DNA of 37,483 bases from positions 1 to 37,483 of the forward strand of contig CAZJZQ010000016.1 in the NCBI GenBank assembly GCA_964550535.1. The letters run 5' to 3'. The DNA is from UBA7672 sp964550535. GTDB lineage: Bacteria > Pseudomonadota > Alphaproteobacteria > Caulobacterales > Hyphomonadaceae. Position numbers and translations under genes: made by a program. Shown in pieces: positions 24,974 through 33,498 of this stretch; position 1 is the first letter of the stretch; every line of letters begins with the position of its first letter. A model generated the notes under the pieces. The model saw only the letters and a list, made by a program, of their open reading frames with translations, did no database searches and had not been told where the DNA came from.

Positions 24974-26188
24974 TTATTCCACCGACAGGATCACGTTGCG
25001 GACGCGTGGATAGATCTGGGTCGCCCACCGCCTCCCGTTGAACACGCCATAGTGTCCCACGCCCGCCTGTAGATGGTGATGGCGCAGATGCGGCCGCAGA
25101 TTGGTGATGAGGTCGTGCGCCGCAGCCGTCTGCCCGACCGCGCAAATATCGTCGCGCTCGCCTTCAACCGTCAGCACCGCCGTACGGCGAATGGCGTTCG
25201 GGTTCACAGGCTTTCCGCGATGCGTGAGCCGGCCCAGCGGCAGGCGCATCTCCTGAAACACCCACTGTACCGTTTCGAGGTAGAACTCTTCCGTCAGGTC
25301 GAGCACCGCGAAATACTCGTCGTAAAAGGTTTTGATCGCCTCAGCCTCGTCTTCATTGCCTTTGGCGAGGTGCTCGTAGAGATTCTTGTGCGCTTCCATG
25401 TGGCGCTGCGGGTTCATGGACATGAAGGCTGTAAGCTGGACAAAGCCCGGATAGACGCGCCGCCCCCAGCCCGTAAGCGGATAGGGCACGGTCGAGATCA
25501 GGTTCTGTTTGAACCAATCGATCGGATGCTCGGTCGCCAACGTGTTGACCGCCGTGGGATTGATGCGGCAATCGATGGGCCCGGCCATCAGCGTCAGGCT
25601 GGCCGGCGTGCACGGGTGCTTCTGTTCCGCCATCACGGCGGTGGCCACCAGCGCCTGCACGCAGGGCTGGCAGACAGCCACCATATGCGCGCCCGGTCCG
25701 AGATGCTCAAGGAAGCGGATCAGGTAGTCGACATAATCCTCGAACCCGAACTGGCCCGCGCTGAGCGGCACATCGCGCGCGTTGGTCCAGTCGGTGATGT
25801 AAACGTCGTGGTCCTGTAGCATCGTCTGCGCTGTCCCGCGCAGCAGCGTCGCGAAGTGTCCTGACAGCGGCGCAACGATCAGCACGCGCGGCTGGGGGGC
25901 GTCCGTGTCCTTCTTGAAATGCAGCAGATCGCCGAAGGGCAGGCGAAGGGCGACTTCCTCGACCACGTTGGCCATGCGGTTATCGACCATGACCTGGCTG
26001 ATGCCAAAGGGGGGGCGATGGTGGGTCAGTTTCGCGCGGCTGGCGAGTTCGACAGCGGCCATCATCTGGCGCATCGCGGGCATGCCGGCCGAGCCGTTCA
26101 TCATGCCCCGCATCCCGAGCGCGGCTTCAGCCGCAGCCCGGAAGGGCGCTGTCGCCCTCTGCTGGGCCTCGTATAAATGGTACCACAT
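24974..26188 (-). CDS. phaZ: Intracellular poly(3-hydroxybutyrate) depolymerase
   Basis: PhaZ degrades stored PHB granules in the cytoplasm. The 404-residue product matches the PhaZa1-type intracellular enzyme. It starts MWYHLYEAQQRATAPFRA, as this family commonly does, and has VLIVAPLSGHFATLLRGT, the DVYITDWTNARDVPLSAGQFGFEDYVDY segment, a Cys nucleophile in VCQP (Cys173), an Asp in VEGERDDIC (346 or 347) and a His in GVGHYGVFNG (379). Cys in place of Ser is normal for this branch. ATG at 26188 is chosen; TTG at 26191 is adjacent. No signal peptide. No PHB synthase or phasin gene is in the window. The gene is divergent from the GST-like gene. Confidence 0.95.
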   Translation of the reverse strand: MWYHLYEAQQRATAPFRAAAEAALGMRGMMNGSAGMPAMRQMMAAVELASRAKLTHHRPPFGISQVMVDNRMANVVEEVALRLPFGDLLHFKKDTDAPQPRVLIVAPLSGHFATLLRGTAQTMLQDHDVYITDWTNARDVPLSAGQFGFEDYVDYLIRFLEHLGPGAHMVAVCQPCVQALVATAVMAEQKHPCTPASLTLMAGPIDCRINPTAVNTLATEHPIDWFKQNLISTVPYPLTGWGRRVYPGFVQLTAFMSMNPQRHMEAHKNLYEHLAKGNEDEAEAIKTFYDEYFAVLDLTEEFYLETVQWVFQEMRLPLGRLTHRGKPVNPNAIRRTAVLTVEGERDDICAVGQTAAAHDLITNLRPHLRHHHLQAGVGHYGVFNGRRWATQIYPRVRNVILSVE

Positions 26189-26314
26189 CAACCGGCGCTC
26201 GAATAATAGGCAGTTGCAAGGCCCCGAGGCCGTTCATAAAAGAGCCTAGTTCCCCGCATACTGCACTGCGACATACGATTGCACACTATGATTAAGGGGA
26301 AGGAAAGTGCTGAC

Positions 26315-26971
26315 ATGTCAGGCGCGAAGCTGACCATATCGAGCAGGAACTACTCGTCCTGGTCCCTCCGGGCGTGGTTGCTGTGCCAACTGGCCGGCCT
26401 CGATGTGGAGGTGGAGAGCCTCCCGATCGACGATCCAAACAACCGCGCCGAGCTGCTTCTGCTGTCCCCAACGGTCATGACGCCGCGTCTCGACCATGAC
26501 GGCGCCAGCGTGTGGGACACGATCGCGATGGCGGAATACCTCGACGAATTGAAGCCTGAAGCCGGCCTGTTCCCGAGGGAGCGTGTGAAGCGCGCCCACT
26601 GCCGCTCGATCACGGGCGAGATGCATGGCGGGTTCTACAATCTCCGCTCCGCCCTGCCGATGAATCTGCGCGCGCGCTATGCGGGCTTCAAGATTTTTAC
26701 CGGCGCGCGTGGCGACATTCGCCGCGTGCTGACGATCTGGAACGAATGCTTCGAAGGCTATGGCGGCGACTTCCTGTTCGGCGACAAGCCGACTGTGGCT
26801 GACGCGATGTATGCGCCGGTATGCACGCGCTTCGTCACCTATGACGTTGCGCTGGAGGGAAGGGCCGCCCGTTATCGCGACCGCATCATGGAATGGGCGC
26901 CCATGAAGACATGGATCAGCGAGGCGAAATCCGAGCCCGAAGAGATCCAGGAACTCGACATGGAGTTTTAG
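26315..26971 (+). CDS. Glutathione S-transferase family protein
   Basis: The product of about 218 residues has a thioredoxin-fold N-terminal domain. It begins KLTISSRNYSSWSLRAWLL, where the SSWS segment holds the catalytic Ser region, followed by LSPTVMTPRLDHDGASVWDTIAMAEYLDE; the cis-Pro before L and the S/D pair that bind glutathione are thus roughly in place. The all-helical second domain ends at PEEIQELDMEF. The start at 26315 is chosen from the family start (M-x-x-x-KLTI) and AAGGAAAG upstream; TTG and ATG codons further up (26279, 26288) would extend it. It converges on the REC-domain gene with 25 bp between. Substrate unknown. Confidence 0.9.
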   Translation: MSGAKLTISSRNYSSWSLRAWLLCQLAGLDVEVESLPIDDPNNRAELLLLSPTVMTPRLDHDGASVWDTIAMAEYLDELKPEAGLFPRERVKRAHCRSITGEMHGGFYNLRSALPMNLRARYAGFKIFTGARGDIRRVLTIWNECFEGYGGDFLFGDKPTVADAMYAPVCTRFVTYDVALEGRAARYRDRIMEWAPMKTWISEAKSEPEEIQELDMEF

Positions 26972-26996
26972 GGGCGCGGGAGGAGGGCTGTGGCGC

Positions 26997-27542
26997 CTAG
27001 CCGATATCCTCCAGCGCGGGCAGCACGCGCCGCAGAACATCCGTCAGGTCGTTGCGGCTGACCGGCTTGCCGATCCAGTCGGTCATGCCCGCTGACGACA
27101 GCCGCCCCGCCATCGCCGTATGGGCCGCATCGATCAGGCACACGATCGGAATGTCCGACCATGGCGTATGGCTGCGCCGTACCCAGCGGAGGGTGTCGGG
27201 CCCCGACAGGCGCGGCATGTCGACATCCATCAGCAACAGGTCGAAACTGCGCAACGCCAGAAGGTCAATCGCGGCCTGTCCGTCCTCCACCTCGATCAAC
27301 GAGATGTTGGGCGAGGACAGCAGGATGCGCAGCACGCGCCGGTGCACAGCATCCGGCTCGGCGAGCAGGATGCGGGTCCGGTCATACGGCGTTTGCAACG
27401 GCGGAGAGCCGCCGCCCGGCCTCACGGGGTGAAGCGCGCGCCAGATGTCCGAGACGGGTCCGAACGAGTCGAAGGAGCCATCGTCGGCCTTGTCCGCGCC
27501 AGAGACCGGCGGGAGGAGTGGTTTAGCTTGCGTTGAGCGCAC
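26997..27542 (-). CDS. Receiver-domain protein (single REC) with N-terminal extension
   Basis: The 181-residue product has a low-complexity N-terminus (1-55) and one receiver domain at 56-178 (RILLAEPDAVHRRVLRILL; LLLMDVDMPRLSG with phosphoacceptor Asp106; GMTDWIGKPVSRNDL with Lys159). The switch Thr/Ser after the fourth strand is replaced by Ile137 (CLIDAA where the CBS-hybrid kinase nearby has ALTADA), and the acidic pair reads A-E-P-D. There is no output domain. It may act as a phosphate shuttle or a pseudo-receiver. GTG at 27542 has AGGGGA six bases before it; upstream codons in this frame do not look real. Its receiver most resembles that of the kinase at 30089-31801, a possible partner. 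Confidence 0.8.
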   Translation of the reverse strand: MRSTQAKPLLPPVSGADKADDGSFDSFGPVSDIWRALHPVRPGGGSPPLQTPYDRTRILLAEPDAVHRRVLRILLSSPNISLIEVEDGQAAIDLLALRSFDLLLMDVDMPRLSGPDTLRWVRRSHTPWSDIPIVCLIDAAHTAMAGRLSSAGMTDWIGKPVSRNDLTDVLRRVLPALEDIG

Positions 27543-27677
27543 CTTCAGTCCCCTGCGATGCTGCAGTGCGAATGTGCGGCCGGTTGCTCTAAGGCGCGGT
27601 GACCGCCGGACCCGCAATTCGTGGATCGCGGCTAACCATGATTGCCAGGGCGGTGGCCGCGGGAGCAGCAAATGCAA

Positions 27678-27703
27678 ACGGCCGGGCGCTGGGGCCCGGC
27701 CGT
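27678..27703 (-). terminator. Probable intrinsic terminator after the DUF3089 lipoprotein gene
   Basis: A perfect 10-bp stem (ACGGCCGGGC / GCCCGGCCGT) with a 6-base loop lies about 50 bp downstream of the DUF3089 gene stop. On the minus strand the stem is followed by a T-rich stretch (TTTGCATTT). The stem is very stable and the U-tract weak, so some readthrough is likely. Confidence 0.6.
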
Positions 27704-27754
27704 CACGGTAAATACAGCGGCGCCCGCAGACCCCGTCATCTGTGGACAGATTGG

Positions 27755-28954
27755 TTACGGATGGGCCTTCTTCCACGCCGCGCCTTGCTTCGCGACGATG
27801 TTGACGAGATCGCCGATCCCGACGTTGGCGTCGACGAGATGAAGGCCCCAGCTCGGGTCCGGTTTTCCTTGAGCCATTACGTCTCCGCCATGGTCGTCGG
27901 CGCGTGCGTCATTGGGATCGGCGTGCAGGCGCACTTCGAGATAGTGGTGAGCGTCCTTCTTCACGCACTCCGTGGAAATAAGCCCGGGGACCTTCACGAA
28001 GGGCGTGTCGATCTTCTTGCCCTTGGTCCATTCGATATTGCCGGTGGAGAAGTAGGCGTCTGGATTCTTCGCCTCGCCTCCGCCCAGCGCAGCCGGGTTG
28101 GTGCAGACCGCTTCATTGCCGTTGCGGCCAATGCCGAAACCGGCGGTGGCCGACGGCGGCACGGTTTCACGATAGGTCGAATAGCTCAGCACGCAGCCGA
28201 ACTGGTCAGCCGTCTTGCAGACCGGGATCGACTTGAATGATCCGCCCACATCCTTGCCCGCCGGAACCTGCACGGACGAGCCGAGGATGACGGCGGAAAC
28301 CAGCTTGTCCTGTATCGGCTTGCCGTCGATTTCGGAGGCGATCAGGCGCGTGATCTGACCCGAACCCTGCGAGTGGCCGAGGATAACGACGCCGCGTCCC
28401 TTGTTCTCGTTGGCGAGATACCAGGCCCAGGCGTCATTGACATCCGTTGTGCCATCGACAGGCGAACCGCGCGTTTCGGGCGCGGCGCCGCCGGCGCTGC
28501 GGGCGCGCAAGGCGCCGAGGCTGAACTGGCGGTATATCGGAGCGAACAGGCGGCACGATTCACCGAAGCGCGCCAACTGGGAGCGCACCACGTTCAGCTC
28601 TTCGGGTCCCGGGATCAGGTCGGAATAAGTGAAGGGGTCGAGCGACACGGTGGGATAGACATAGAAGCAGTCGATGGGCGCGTTCGGATTGTGCTCGAAT
28701 TTCTCGACCGAGGTGGAGCCGTCGGCGTTCACGACCGTCGCATCGATGTTCACTTTGCAGGCGTCGTCCGCTTTGCCGGGGCGGCACAGCCAGTTGGCGG
28801 TGTTCGAGAAATCGGTGCGGGAGGAGGGCGTCGCGGCGGCCTGGGCGGCCGGAGGGGCGGCAGGTGCCGCCGGAGCGGCGGGCGCGGGCTCATTGCCGCC
28901 GGCGCAACCCGCAAGAGCGAGCAGGCTGGCGGCCAGCGTGAGACGTCTGATCAT
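27755..28954 (-). CDS. DUF3089 family alpha/beta-hydrolase lipoprotein
   Basis: The 399-residue product starts MIRRLTLAASLLALAGC, a lipoprotein signal with lipobox LAGC (Cys17), then a Pro/Ala linker to about residue 45. The mature part follows the DUF3089 pattern: NWLCRPGKADDAC, DCFYVYPTVSLDPFTYSD, LARFGESCRLFAPIYRQFSLGAL, DVNDAWAWYL, then the nucleophile elbow GHSQGS with Ser195. Several Cys residues (57, 66, 96, 134) suggest disulfides in the periplasm. Lipase or esterase activity is likely but the substrate is unknown. ATG at 28954 has GGGAG seven bases upstream. It follows the 3D-domain gene on the same strand by 76 bp. Confidence 0.88.
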   Translation of the reverse strand: MIRRLTLAASLLALAGCAGGNEPAPAAPAAPAAPPAAQAAATPSSRTDFSNTANWLCRPGKADDACKVNIDATVVNADGSTSVEKFEHNPNAPIDCFYVYPTVSLDPFTYSDLIPGPEELNVVRSQLARFGESCRLFAPIYRQFSLGALRARSAGGAAPETRGSPVDGTTDVNDAWAWYLANENKGRGVVILGHSQGSGQITRLIASEIDGKPIQDKLVSAVILGSSVQVPAGKDVGGSFKSIPVCKTADQFGCVLSYSTYRETVPPSATAGFGIGRNGNEAVCTNPAALGGGEAKNPDAYFSTGNIEWTKGKKIDTPFVKVPGLISTECVKKDAHHYLEVRLHADPNDARADDHGGDVMAQGKPDPSWGLHLVDANVGIGDLVNIVAKQGAAWKKAHP

Positions 28955-29030
28955 TTTGAAACTCCCCGAGATATTATCGCTGCGGCATCTGGGCCGCGGT
29001 TCGGGTTGTTGTCCAGTCGCGAAATGGCGA

Positions 29031-29909
29031 TCAGATATCGACGGAAAGCGGCCGGATCCACGGGCGGCGCAGTTGTTCGCGCATCGGGATGTCGCGGCAC
29101 AGCTCACGTTTGGCGGATGTGATGGCCAGCGCGGCGGGCGCGTCCTTCGCCACCGGAAAGGCGGCGAATGTTGTCCCGGCTGAGCCTGTTATCAGGTCCG
29201 TGAAGGGCGCTTCAGTCTGTTCGCCAACGAAGAAGTCGATGTGGCGGCCGCGGATCGCGCCGCCGCGATCGTCGGCCACAACATAACCGTCATGCGTGTA
29301 GAGATCTCCGCCCATCCAGAACGGGCGTCCGCGCAGGTCCGGCACATAGAGCACAGTGCCCGTGGGGATCACTTTCGGATCGGTTGCGATCGTGCGCCAG
29401 GCCAGCAGCGGCGACGGGCGCACGTCGCATCCCAGCGGATGATTGAATGGCGCGAAGCGCGCGCGGCGTGTGGCATTCTTTATGCCCTTGGACAGATTGC
29501 CGAAATGGGCGTCGCAGTTCACCTGCTCCGGGCCCTTGGAGTCCACGAAAACATAAGGCTGGGCGTGCCCGTCAGTATCCACCACCCATACCGAGCCCTG
29601 CATGGCGGCGTCGCACCAGTCCTGCTTGGACAGAGCGGGCGATACGGCTTCGCCGTCACGGCCGAGCAGTGGCGCTTCGGCCTGGGTCCTGGCGGCATGG
29701 ACGCGGGGCATGTTGTACCACGTCGCCCACAACTGCTTCTCGGCGCCGAGATGTTCCGCCGCCGGCGTTTCGATCAGAAAGTTCATCGAACGGGCGACGG
29801 GGTGCATGTCGCGCGGCGCCGTCCAGGCGTGGGATGTGCGGGAGGCTGGCCCTGCGAAAATCGCATACCCGGCAAGCACCAGGAGCAAGGCGATGGCGAG
29901 TCGTTTCAT
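29031..29909 (-). CDS. 3D-domain protein, MltA-like (putative peptidoglycan lytic enzyme)
   Basis: The 292-residue product has an N-terminal signal or anchor (MKRLAIALLLVLAGYAIFAG) and a C-terminal double-psi-barrel 3D domain. VIPTGTVLYVPDLRGRPFWMGGD is followed by VADDRGGAIRGRHIDFF at 211-227. This aligns with the catalytic region of the lytic transglycosylase MltA, whose key Asp corresponds to Asp214 and whose family Asp corresponds to Asp225. There is no lipobox and no clear MltA N-terminal domain, so this is not MltA itself. The central region has Cys99, Cys132, Cys161 and no recognisable fold. ATG at 29909 has GGAACG upstream. It lies 179 bp after the CBS-hybrid kinase gene and before DUF3089; a cell-envelope role is the best guess. 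Confidence 0.82.
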   Translation of the reverse strand: MKRLAIALLLVLAGYAIFAGPASRTSHAWTAPRDMHPVARSMNFLIETPAAEHLGAEKQLWATWYNMPRVHAARTQAEAPLLGRDGEAVSPALSKQDWCDAAMQGSVWVVDTDGHAQPYVFVDSKGPEQVNCDAHFGNLSKGIKNATRRARFAPFNHPLGCDVRPSPLLAWRTIATDPKVIPTGTVLYVPDLRGRPFWMGGDLYTHDGYVVADDRGGAIRGRHIDFFVGEQTEAPFTDLITGSAGTTFAAFPVAKDAPAALAITSAKRELCRDIPMREQLRRPWIRPLSVDI

Positions 29910-30088
29910 GCGCGTTCCGCTAGCACTCGCCCCGCGAGAGAAGTGTTGCAGGAAGGCGGCGGAAATGTGGCGTCGCCTGCGGCGGGACGCCTGCCGTCGC
30001 GCCGGTGCTCTTGATTTCATACGCTTGCGGCGAAGCGTAGCGCCCGCTCTTGTCCTGTGGCGCCGGGGCGTCGTGTCCGGACCTCGCG

Positions 30089-31801
30089 TCATACAGCGGC
30101 CGCCGCTCCGATGGCGTAGAGCACGTCATCCAGCACCGGTTCGTTGGACGGCCGGGTGGCCGCCGATGACGCCATGTCCGCCTTGATGCTGGCATTGTTG
30201 TCTGTCGCGGCCGCGATTCTGCCAAGGAGGGCGCGACGGTCGATCGGCTTGGCGATGTAGTCGGTCATGCCCATCGAGACGAAGCGTTCCCGGTCGCCCT
30301 CCATCGCATCAGCCGTCAGCGCGATGACCGGCAGGTTGCGCCATGCGGGATTGGCGCGGATGCGGCGGATCGCCTCCATCCCGTCCATCACCGGCATGTG
30401 CACGTCGAGCAGGACGATATCGAATTCGCGCTGGTCCATGATCGCAAGCGCGTCTGCGCCGTTGGCCGCTTCCACGATCTCGGTCAGCAGGTTGGCGAGG
30501 AAGAGTTTGACGACCTGGCGGTTCACCGCGTTGTCATCGACCAGCAACACCCGCAGCGCGCTGGTGCGGCCATCCGCAATCCGCACGGGCGCGGCGGCCG
30601 TTTCCGCCACGGGCCGTTGTTGCGCGCGGGCGGGACGAGCCTGGAAGGACAGGGTAAAAAGCGATCCCTGACCCGGCACGCTGCTGACACGGACGTCGCC
30701 GCCCATCATGCGGGCGAGGCGGCGCGTGATGGCGAGGCCAAGGCCCGTGCCGCCAAACCGCCGCGTGGTCGAGCCGTCCGCCTGGGTGAAAGCGTTGAAC
30801 AGGCGCGCCATCGTGTCTTCGCTCATGCCGATGCCGGTGTCGGACACTTCGACACACACGCGCGTATGCGCGCCGTGCGCATCGGCGTCCACGCGCCAGC
30901 TTACGGTGACGCCGCCGTCGCTGGTGAATTTCACCGCGTTGGAGATAAGGTTGGCCAGGCACTGATGCACGCGCACCGGGTCGAACTGTAGCCACGCCGC
31001 GCCGCCGGGCGGGGGTATGACGCAAAGTTTGATGCCCTTGTCCAGTGCGATGGGGTCAAACAGCTGGCGGGCGCGTTCGACGGCGCGCGCGAAATCGCTG
31101 TCCACCGGCGCGATGTCCATCTTCCCGGCTTCGATCTTCGACAGGTCGAGAATGTCGTTCAGCAGCGCCGTCAATGTCTCGCCGGACGATACAATCAGGT
31201 CGATCTTGTCCTTCATGTCCGGGTCAAGCGGCTCCAGCGCGATGGCTTGCGCCATGCCGAGAATGCCATTCAGCGGCGTGCGGATTTCGTGGCTCATTGT
31301 CGCCAGAAAGCCGGACTTTGCGCTGGACGCCGCGTTCGCTTTTTCGGTTTCGGCTTGCAGCCTGTGCGTCATGTCGGTCAGTGCGGAATTGCGCTCTTCG
31401 GCCATGCGCACCGTGGCGCGGAAAATGTCGAAGGCGCAGGCGACGCCGGCATACACGCCTTCCGAATCGACGAAGACGATGCCTTCATCGAGATTCAGGG
31501 CGTCGGATGGCATGTGCGAGATCATCTGGCCGATCTCTTCGATCGGCGTGTCGATGCGCACCGTCACCGGCTCGCCATTCATCAGGTGGGAGATCGGGCG
31601 GCGCTCCCACAACTCGCGGCCATAGCGGCGGGAAAAATGCTGGAGCGCGTCGTCGCGCGAGATGACGCCGATCGGGCGGCCGTCGCGCAGGATAGGCAGC
31701 ACCCGCAGGCCGGGCGCGTTCTTGAAGCGCTGGACCACGTCGCCGCCCGCCGTGTCCGGAGATACGCCACGGACCATGTCCGCGATGTCGCTGGCCTTCA
31801 T
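30089..31801 (-). CDS. Soluble hybrid histidine kinase with N-terminal CBS-domain pair
   Basis: The 570-residue product has no membrane segment. Residues 1-130 read as two CBS modules (RVLPILRDGRPIGVISRDDAL, then ERRPISHLMN and IVFVDSEGVYAGVA), a nucleotide-sensing unit. A short coiled stretch leads to HisKA (ATMSHEIRTPLNG, His171), the HATPase (NLISNAVKFTSDGG, DTGIGMSE, GTGLGLAI) and a complete receiver (VLLVDDNAVNRQ, LLDVHMPVMDG with Asp466, ALTADA, AKPID). The start at 31801 has GGAG nine bases before it; a longer frame to 31846 is less likely. CBS domains commonly bind adenosyl nucleotides, so energy charge could be the input; that is inference. The REC-only protein at 26997-27542 is a possible partner. 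Confidence 0.92.
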   Translation of the reverse strand: MKASDIADMVRGVSPDTAGGDVVQRFKNAPGLRVLPILRDGRPIGVISRDDALQHFSRRYGRELWERRPISHLMNGEPVTVRIDTPIEEIGQMISHMPSDALNLDEGIVFVDSEGVYAGVACAFDIFRATVRMAEERNSALTDMTHRLQAETEKANAASSAKSGFLATMSHEIRTPLNGILGMAQAIALEPLDPDMKDKIDLIVSSGETLTALLNDILDLSKIEAGKMDIAPVDSDFARAVERARQLFDPIALDKGIKLCVIPPPGGAAWLQFDPVRVHQCLANLISNAVKFTSDGGVTVSWRVDADAHGAHTRVCVEVSDTGIGMSEDTMARLFNAFTQADGSTTRRFGGTGLGLAITRRLARMMGGDVRVSSVPGQGSLFTLSFQARPARAQQRPVAETAAAPVRIADGRTSALRVLLVDDNAVNRQVVKLFLANLLTEIVEAANGADALAIMDQREFDIVLLDVHMPVMDGMEAIRRIRANPAWRNLPVIALTADAMEGDRERFVSMGMTDYIAKPIDRRALLGRIAAATDNNASIKADMASSAATRPSNEPVLDDVLYAIGAAAAV

Positions 31802-31878
31802 TGGCCGTTCTCCAAGCTTTCTGCTGCGTCGCACCATTACGTACACGCAAAGCCTGAATCTGGCGTGAAGGCTCGCTG

Positions 31879-31895
31879 AAAACGTTAGGGAACGT
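31879..31895 (-). terminator. Weak terminator candidate after leuC
   Basis: On the minus strand ACGTT and AACGT form a 5-bp stem with a 4-base loop, followed by TTTT. It lies 34 bp after the leuC stop, before the kinase gene. The short stem makes it doubtful. Confidence 0.35.
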
Positions 31896-31928
31896 GCCGA
31901 ATAGCCGGATTGACGCCATGCAGCAGGT

Positions 31929-33341
31929 TCAGGCGGTGATGACCCCTGCCACCGCCGCCTTGGCGGCCAGCACCGGGCTCATCAGGTGCGTCCGGCCGCC
32001 GCGGCCCTGGCGCCCCTCGAAGTTCCGGTTCGAGGTGGAGGCGCAGCGTTCGCCCGGGCTGAGGATGTCCGGGTTCATGCCGAGGCACATGGAGCAGCCC
32101 GGTTCGCGCCATTCAAATCCGGCGTCGAGGAATATCTTGTCGAGGCCCTCGGCTTCGGCTTGAGCGCGCACGAGGCCGGAGCCCGGCACCACCATGGCGC
32201 GCACATGCGAAGACACGCGCTGGCCCTTCGCGACGTCAGCAGCCGCACGCAAATCCTCGATACGGGAGTTGGTGCATGAGCCGATGAAGACGCGATCGAT
32301 CTTCAGGCCTTCCAGCTTTTGTCCGGGCTCAAGGCCCATATAGGCGAGGGCGCGGATCGCCGCTTCGCGTCGCACCGGGTCGTTGATCTGTTCGGGCGCC
32401 GGCGCATTGCCGGTGATCGCCGTCGCCTGTTCGGGGCTGGTGCCCCAGGTGATGGTGGCGGGGACATCGGCGGCGTTGATTTCCAGCACGCGGTCGAAAT
32501 GGGCGTTGTCGTCGGAATACAGCGTTTTCCAGAAGGCTTCCGCCGTTTCCCATTGTCCGCCCTTGGGCGCAGCGGGGCGGCCCTTCATGTAGGCGAGCGT
32601 CTTTTCGTCCGGCGCCACCAGACCCGCGCGTGCGCCGCCCTCGATGGACAGGTTGCACAGCGTCATGCGGCCCTCCATCGACAGGCCGCGAATGGCCGAG
32701 CCCATATATTCGACAACATGCCCCGCGCCGCCATTCACGCCGATGATCGAGATGATGTGGAGGGCGAGATCCTTGGCGCCGACCCCCGGCGAGAACTCGC
32801 CTTCCACTTTCACCGCCATGTTCTTCATCTTGCGGGCGCGCAGCGTCTGCGTCGCCAGCACGTGTTCGACCTCCGAAGTGCCGATGCCATGCGCCAGCGC
32901 GCCAAAAGCGCCGTGGGTCGATGTGTGGCTATCGCCGCACACGATGGTGAGGCCCGGCTGGGTGCGGCCCTGTTCGGGGCCGACCACGTGAACGATGCCG
33001 TTATTGATATCGCCCATCGGGAAAAACTTGATGCCGTGTTCCGCCACATTGCGGGTCAGCGTTTCCAGCTGCGCGCGCGCCTCGGCGTCCTTCACGCCGG
33101 CAAGGCCCGCCGCCTGATTCTCGGTCGGCGTGTTGTGATCGGCGACGGCCAGCGTCAGGTCCGGACGGCGCACGCGGCGGCCGTTCACCTTCAGGCCGGA
33201 AAAGGCCTGCGGGGTCGTGACCTCGTGGATGAGGTGCAGGTCGATATAAAGCAGGCTCTCGCCCGTGGCCGGGTCGCTGTGGACCACGTGGGCGTCCCAG
33301 ATTTTGTCGTAGAGCGTGCGGGGTGCGGAAGGGGCGTTCAT
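31929..33341 (-). CDS. leuC: 3-isopropylmalate dehydratase large subunit
   Basis: LeuC carries the 4Fe-4S cluster of isopropylmalate isomerase and acts with LeuD in leucine synthesis. The 470-residue product matches the family length. The start is TLYDKIWDAHVV; motifs are YIDLHLIHEVTTPQAF, VCGDSHTSTHGAFGALAHGIGTSEVEHV, IGVNGGAGHVVEYMG, and the cluster ligands Cys356 (FIGSCTNSR), Cys416 and Cys419 (GCSMCLGM). The C-terminus SPGERCASTSNRNFEGRQG is typical. ATG at 33341 is the family start. No Shine-Dalgarno is visible, and a promoter-like -10 lies only 8 bp upstream, so the mRNA may be leaderless. leuD and leuB lie about 10 kb away on the same strand. Confidence 0.97.
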   Translation of the reverse strand: MNAPSAPRTLYDKIWDAHVVHSDPATGESLLYIDLHLIHEVTTPQAFSGLKVNGRRVRRPDLTLAVADHNTPTENQAAGLAGVKDAEARAQLETLTRNVAEHGIKFFPMGDINNGIVHVVGPEQGRTQPGLTIVCGDSHTSTHGAFGALAHGIGTSEVEHVLATQTLRARKMKNMAVKVEGEFSPGVGAKDLALHIISIIGVNGGAGHVVEYMGSAIRGLSMEGRMTLCNLSIEGGARAGLVAPDEKTLAYMKGRPAAPKGGQWETAEAFWKTLYSDDNAHFDRVLEINAADVPATITWGTSPEQATAITGNAPAPEQINDPVRREAAIRALAYMGLEPGQKLEGLKIDRVFIGSCTNSRIEDLRAAADVAKGQRVSSHVRAMVVPGSGLVRAQAEAEGLDKIFLDAGFEWREPGCSMCLGMNPDILSPGERCASTSNRNFEGRQGRGGRTHLMSPVLAAKAAVAGVITA

Positions 33342-33348
33342 GCCCGGC

Positions 33349-33377
33349 TATATGCTAGCCAGAGACCGCCGCCGCAA
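33349..33377 (-). promoter_or_regulatory. leuC: Candidate leuC promoter
   Basis: On the minus strand TTGCGG (33372-33377) and CATATA (33349-33354) are spaced by 17 bases. Transcription would start near the leuC ATG (33341), giving an mRNA with almost no leader. Confidence 0.35.
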
Positions 33378-33498
33378 GACTGTTGCGCGCCGCGATCCGC
33401 AATTGGGGTTGGCCGGGGCTACAGGCGCGGGCAGGGTGGCGCGGGCAGGGTGTCGCCTGCAAGCCGCAATGCGAATGAACCGCAACAAGGGGCGCCAG

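Noticed and set aside
30020..30039. A 7-bp hairpin (TACGCTT/AAGCGTA) between the CBS-kinase and 3D genes as a terminator
   Set aside because: No T-run follows on either strand, and a chance stem of this size is common.
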